A stretch of DNA of 64,000 bases. It comes from Patiria pectinifera. Its lineage: Eukaryota; Echinodermata; Asteroidea; Valvatida; Asterinidae. A program made the translations under genes and the position numbers. This document shows, piece after piece, positions 59,145-64,000 of this stretch. The notes beneath the pieces are model-generated. The model saw only the letters and a program-made list of their open reading frames with translations, was not told where the DNA came from and ran no database searches. The stretch's first letter is position 1, and every line of letters starts with the position of its first letter. The DNA is taken from the NCBI GenBank assembly GCA_029964075.1, contig CM057140.1:5164643-5228642 (forward strand), read 5' to 3'.

Positions 59145-59628
59145 AGAAAAACATCAGGTTTGGGCAGACATCACATCACAGGCTGCGGTTCTCCTAGTCT
59201 TGGAGTCCAGTGGTTGAATAGTCCAGTTTTTATAGCGATTTGGTAATCTACGCCCGCGGCGTGTTATAGAGCCGATCTAGTACACCTAGTACCCTGCTGC
59301 CTCTGCACGGCCTAACCGCTACAAACGCCCGGCGTCCAAGTCTACTGAAAAACCACCTCCCTCTCATGCCACAGTGGGGGTATATACACGTACATGACGT
59401 ACATGTACAGTACATACAGGGGACGAAGTTGGAAAAGAAACACGCATCGCGATATCGGAACGCTTGCGCGTAGTTCAGGCAAGTCAAAAGATCTATCTTT
59501 CTTTTCTTTTTTTATCTTTTTCCATGGAAAGTGAATTTCGATTTTCAATTATTTAGCTTGACCCACCCACCCACAATTTGGAAAAAAGTCGAAATGTTAA
59601 AACATCGAAAATTCTGAATGGCCCCTAA

Positions 59629-61039
59629 GACCTGTTGCAACGAGTAACAATTACAGATTAGGTCTACACACAGGCATTCAAATCTAAATTAGATTCTGAT
59701 TACATTGAGTCAGGACTGAAAATTACTTTTACTGCCAGATTTTGTGTTTTGGATATGACGAACAAAGTACAAGTCAACTCTTCTTTTTCCTGAAATATTG
59801 ATGCCATTTTTTTCTTTGCAAGTTTTCCTTCAGTCATGGAGGTGGGAAAACGTCCATGTGTGATGTCCATGTATTTATGGACATTCATCAGTTCGTAGAA
59901 CGGTAAATGATCAGCGGTGGACAACGGAATTTTGTGATCTTTTTATTAAAAAAGACATAACTCTGTAAATAAAGTTGTTTTTATAAACTTGCAACAATAT
60001 TCTACACGCCATACTTTCTGGTTATTATAAAATCGATACGCACGCGGAGGGGTAAAAACTACATGTGAGTGGGGAGTCACGGATCGGGGGAGTCACAACT
60101 TCCCTCGGCAAGGAAATCCGCCCATGTGATAACGATCAATAGACAAATTGAATGAAAGTCATTACATTGTGGCCTTTATTAACTCCACAAATTATACCTT
60201 TCAAACAGATGTTATAATTGTTATTGGGTAATATAATGTTCCTGCAGATCACGCCGCAGATAATGTTACATGACGCACGTCAGAAGACTACGAATGAAGT
60301 GAGATATATCGCACCTGCATTCATTGGACTATTCTCCATGTCGAGTATATTTCTTGAACTTTATGTAATGCAAGGTGAGTCTAAACGAAAGTGACCAAAT
60401 TAGAAAAAAAATAGTCAAAAATATGAGGCTCACTCCATTTCATAAATATGGCATAGGAATACCAAAATCAGGCTTCAATGGACTTTCGGATGAGCCTACA
60501 TCCTTTGAAAAAAATCGGCCATTATTAAAGGGGCATATCGTCCTTAAATCACCAACAATTTTATTATGATACCAGTGAATAGACAAACCATGTCTACCTT
60601 TCAGCACAGATGCTACAGAAGTTGGGTGCCCCCACACTTTAACAAAGCCAAAATACATTTAAAAAAAGAAGGAAAAATGAGGTGTGAAGTCACCTGTTAT
60701 TAATTTAATGATAATTAAATAATGGGATGGTAAAGTTCCAAGATTTATTTTTAAATTGCCTAATTAAGGGTGCAGGAGGAATCATCGTAGATTTCACAAT
60801 TTTCCCTGGGCTGCCGTCGGACCCCCAACAAGCAGGGCGTGCCCTCGACACGCCTTCACTTAACCTCCATCCCCTGTGTATTCCCCGTTTCCTCAAGGCT
60901 GGACCCGTAACCGCACCTGAAGCATAACACAAAATACTTAGTAATTTTTAAGTTTAAAAAAAAAAAAACTAAGGAATCCCCCACCAAATTGCGTCCTGCA
61001 TAATCTTGTAGTCAACTATCACCAAATTCAGGACTTATA
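59629..61039. other. Non-coding stretch, nothing recognised
   Basis: AT-rich. It shares the phrase 'attcaaatctaaat' with 63050 but shows no gene or clear element. Short frames at 60375-60932 have no domain. Confidence 0.4.
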
Positions 61040-61955
61040 GCGTTACAACAGTTGCGTATTTATGTTTCTTAGTTTGAAATAGGTGTAGCGTGGGGGGGGG
61101 GGGTGGTTGAGCGTTCGACCGCAGATCGAAAGGTCCCTGGTTCGAATCCAGGTGTCCGTTCACATTTTGTTTTGTTCCAGGTGGTGCGAGAGTTTACAAC
61201 CCATGGCATATACACATTGACGTAGCAAGACTGATTTAAGAGTGGGAGTTGGGGAGCAAATTTACCGACAGACCGTCGTGGATCTGGAAGGAAGTCAGAC
61301 TTTTTTATCGGTCACCTGAGTTGGCTTGAAATAAAACAAAGTTGGGACGGGGTAGTAGGTTTGAACATGCATCGTCCAAGGCAGGTTGCGAGGGTTGTGC
61401 TTGTCTCTGGTGCGACTTCGCGATCGGCACAGGGTAGCAATACCCCTTCACTCATGTGCGGCAGTAACAGTCTCAGCCGGCTAACGAACCACTAAATCAA
61501 ACCACAGAACAAGGGCTCAAGACACGGGAATCGCTAGAAGACTGATGTGGGGTTTCACACCTTCACCGCCCCTTCCCCAAATCTTTTTTGTGTGACAAAA
61601 ATCACCAAATCGTCCGTCGTTCCCGGCATTAAGAGTATCAGCCGGCTAACGAACCGCTAAAACACAGAACAAGTCACGTCAACACTCGTACTTTGCTAGA
61701 ACAGGGGTGTGACGCTTCACCCCTCAACCCCACCCCCACCCGATTTTGTGTGACAAAATCGTCTGTCGGCAAATTTTTATTACCTGAAAAAGCTCCTGAC
61801 CACTTTCAGCACTGAGAGTCTGGCGGTAAATTTGGTGTCATTAAGCAACGAATCCCATGGTGAAATAACTTTTGATTTTTGTTTTGACAATGCCGCGCGA
61901 GGCAAGCTGGCCGGAATCTTGAGGAATCCTGGAGTTCATACCGTAGGCAAGGGTG
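61040..61955 (+). repeat. tRNA-Cys-headed repeat, copy 2
   Basis: Homologous to 56745-57425. The tRNA-like head (about 61098-61160) has lost its 5' acceptor and part of the D arm to a poly-G run, but keeps anticodon arm TTCGACCGCAGATCGAA and a perfect T arm CCTGG/CCAGG with B box GGTTCGAATCC. It carries the same C33. A second 'cggcattaagagtatcagccgg' stretch near 61630 indicates an internal duplication. Confidence 0.65.
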
Positions 61956-62255
61956 AATTGGGGGGGGGGGGCTGGGGGTGGCAAGGGAAAGATGTCTTAA
62001 ATGTCCAGTATGTTATCTTTCCGAAATCAAGGAAATGCGGAAAATCGGATATTCACTTTTAATAGGTTTCCGTAGACAGCTAGGCCTACTGTGTTTCGCT
62101 CGAAATTAAAAAGCGCGGGAGAAACAGAACTAGGTTCGGATCCCACTTTTTCCAAGCTATTTTGTTTCCGTTGCAACTTTTTTTTTCCCTTGCTGAAATC
62201 AGTTTAACACACTACGCAGAATTTTTTGAAATATTTTGTTCATAACCCTACAATA

Positions 62256-62423
62256 CGGGCGATTCCCAATAGTGCGCCTCCAAGAGTTTGCAACGCGTTG
62301 GCCAATCACAATGCGCAAAATCTGTCGACCCAATGCGCGTTTGAAAAAGGTCGACTGATTTCGCGCATTGTGATTGGCCAACGCGTTGCAAACTCTTGGA
62401 GGCGCACTATTGGGAATCGCCTG
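62256..62423. mobile_element. 168-bp fold-back MITE (Tc1/mariner-like flanks)
   Basis: Two inverted arms of about 60 bp, almost perfect, starting C(G/A)GGCGATTCCCAATAG and separated by a short loop near 62335. TA lies outside each end (62254-62255, 62424-62425). It has no coding capacity. Confidence 0.85.
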
Positions 62424-62427
62424 TATT

Positions 62428-63250
62428 AAGCAAAAATATTTTATGCCGACCGACCTAGCCTACTTTTTTCTATCCTTGTGACCCGAAGCAAAAGTGTTAT
62501 TTTTTTATATGGGTGCAGACCTGCAAATCGACTCCCATAAGACCCCGATGGTAATTGGGCGTATACTTCTAAAAAAATATTTAAAACACTCACAACTCTC
62601 CAAGGTGTTTGAGACACACATCAAATTAAATCCTATTTCATCCGCTTTCATGTTCTGTTCCTTTTTTTTGGGAGGGGGGGGGTTAACTGATAACATCTGG
62701 TAGAAAATTCAATCCAAAGATGATCAATCCTAAAAGCAGTACTGAAGACCATCGCCACTTTGAAAACGGACGCCTACGCTCCATAGCAAAATAGAGCTGG
62801 CCATTTTGGGCCTATTCATCCAAATTTCACAGAAATACGAGCTGACAGTCCTCTGCACGGCTTCCACCCTTCTGTTTTACAAATCATCAAGTTCACGGCA
62901 CTCAAAATGTTCTAATACCTGAGAATTTGAAGGCCTACAAATTGTGATTTGGCCCTCGTAAGCAATTCTTGGCCTATTACAGATCTGCACCCATATGAAG
63001 TATTGAACTGAGTAAGAATTACAAATATATACACACAGGACGGTATTCAAATCTAAATAAGACTCCGGTATAAATACCGACCCCACGAAGTAACACTCCA
63101 CGTGTTAAACTATATTTTTCCTCCGATTTTAAGTTTTTTACATTTGTAAACATAATTCATCAAGGCCTTCCATTGCACGAAATTAGTCAAAGCTTCAAGA
63201 GCTTTACTTTAATAATTAGTACAGGCAATATAAGGTTTCTCCTCAAACAA
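62428..63250. other. Non-coding stretch with inverted ATATGGGTGCAGA pair
   Basis: ATATGGGTGCAGACCTG at about 62507 and its near-complement CAGATCTGCACCCATAT at about 62980 could bound a decayed 490-bp element. No gene is seen. Confidence 0.35.
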
Positions 63251-63259
63251 ATTGCAACA

Positions 63260-64000
63260 GAATTTTTTCACCACAGTGCATTTCCATAAGGTCCCTAAAA
63301 TGACATACTAAAAGTCTTAAGAAATCGAGGTGGTGGAAATATGCCTAATTTGCATAAATCCAAAATGGCCGCATATGTTAGGGCTTTCGCATTGATTTGG
63401 GTCATATTTCTCATACTAGGTAGATTTTGGAGGTAATTTAAACGACAGTTTTAGTCCTTTTACATTGATTTACTCACTATTCTAGTCCTAAGTAAATTCC
63501 AAGATCCCTATGTTTCTGAAATTTTCCAAATGCCGTATAATTTGCATAAATGCCGTATATCAAATTCCCTAAATTAAAGTTAAAATAATGGATGTCATGT
63601 GTGGACATGTACCAATTGAATTTTCCCTGATGATCCAAGTCAAATTTCACAACACAGTGCATTGCTATAAGGTCCCTAAAAAAAGTTGTTAAAAAACCAA
63701 GTGGTGGAAATATGCCTAATTTGCATAAATTCAAAAGGCCGCTAATTACATGATTTTCATAAGATTTGCGGCCATAATAGTATATAAGCCGTTGTGTACT
63801 TTTGCTTTTTTTTCGTTTAAGAAGGATTTTTTGCCATATTTGGAAAGAGTTTACCTCCCTAAGCCGGAAATGCATTGGAGACATTTTTCCCAGCTACCAT
63901 GTGTCGGCCATCTTGGATTTCAAAATGGCAGCCATTTCGAGCCTAATTTGTATCATAACTTCGGACTTGATTGTCACATGAAATTCATTTTGATGGCAAA
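63260..64000. repeat. Diverged ~360-bp tandem duplication
   Basis: 'cacagtgcatt..ataaggtccctaaaa' followed by 'gtggtggaaatatgcctaat' and 'ttgcataaat' occurs at about 63270-63370 and again at about 63650-63740. A 135-codon minus-strand frame (63884-63477) spans it and has no recognisable domain. Confidence 0.6.

Larger units (their letters stand above)
58681..59625. mobile_element. 945-bp TIR element with TAA duplication (PIF/Harbinger-like)
   Basis: Terminal inverted repeats start GGGGCCATTCAGAATTTTC and stay similar for about 35 bp. TAA lies directly outside both ends (58678-58680 and 59626-59628). A 3-bp TWA duplication and a G-rich start fit PIF/Harbinger. Inside are an ACATGT-rich tract (58785-58860), a perfect 16-bp inverted repeat (59093-59144) and a minus-strand frame with a zinc-finger-like fragment. 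No transposase is seen. Confidence 0.75.

Noticed and set aside
63477..63884. 135-codon minus-strand frame near the right edge
   Set aside because: Spans a tandem duplication, has no domain, and sits in AT-rich repeat-like DNA.

Overview
This window is repeat-rich animal nuclear DNA. It holds one spliced host gene with short exons, and the rest is dominated by retroelements, DNA-transposon remnants, satellites and microsatellites. The mix suggests a marine invertebrate deuterostome (echinoderm, hemichordate or cephalochordate grade): a GMR1-type Ty3/gypsy element, a Penelope-like element with a hammerhead ribozyme, a CR1-like element with a PHD finger, and tRNA-derived SINEs. The species cannot be named from sequence alone.

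Host genes occupy 1-12 kb. A rhodopsin-class GPCR-like sequence on the plus strand (676-1675) needs four reading-frame changes to span its seven membrane segments, so it is probably a pseudogene. On the minus strand (11805-4161) a ten-exon SLC7-family amino-acid transporter light chain of the b(0,+)AT/xCT group can be rebuilt with matching splice phases. One of its introns uses a GC-AG splice pair.

From 12 to 19.5 kb there is first a degenerate repeat field full of paired TGACGTCA sites, with a possible Helitron-like 3' end. A 224-bp (AT)n tract follows. Next is a 5'-truncated Penelope-like element (GIY-YIG part, minus strand) with a complete hammerhead ribozyme downstream, joined head-to-head to a decayed CR1-like retrotransposon (2A-like motif, PHD finger, endonuclease, reverse transcriptase).

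From 19.5 to 55.3 kb the sequence is a multi-kilobase repeat present in four main copies plus a fragment, in the same orientation, with blocks of a ~55-bp satellite between some of them. The repeat has no credible gene. It carries arrays of a 12-bp motif (CAGATACGTTAC and its reverse complement), a G-rich tract, conserved hairpins and TGACGTCA doublets. An apparently intact 8.5-kb GMR1-type LTR retrotransposon (40223-48721) sits inside one satellite block with a 5-bp target duplication and nearly identical LTRs. Its single open frame has the order gag-protease-integrase-RT-RNase H.

From 55.3 to 64 kb lie a second (AT)n tract, a tRNA-derived SINE, two copies of a repeat headed by a tRNA-Cys-like sequence, a 471-bp tandem duplication, a PIF/Harbinger-like TIR element with TAA flanks, a near-perfect fold-back MITE and a 350-bp duplication. 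No host gene is recognised there.
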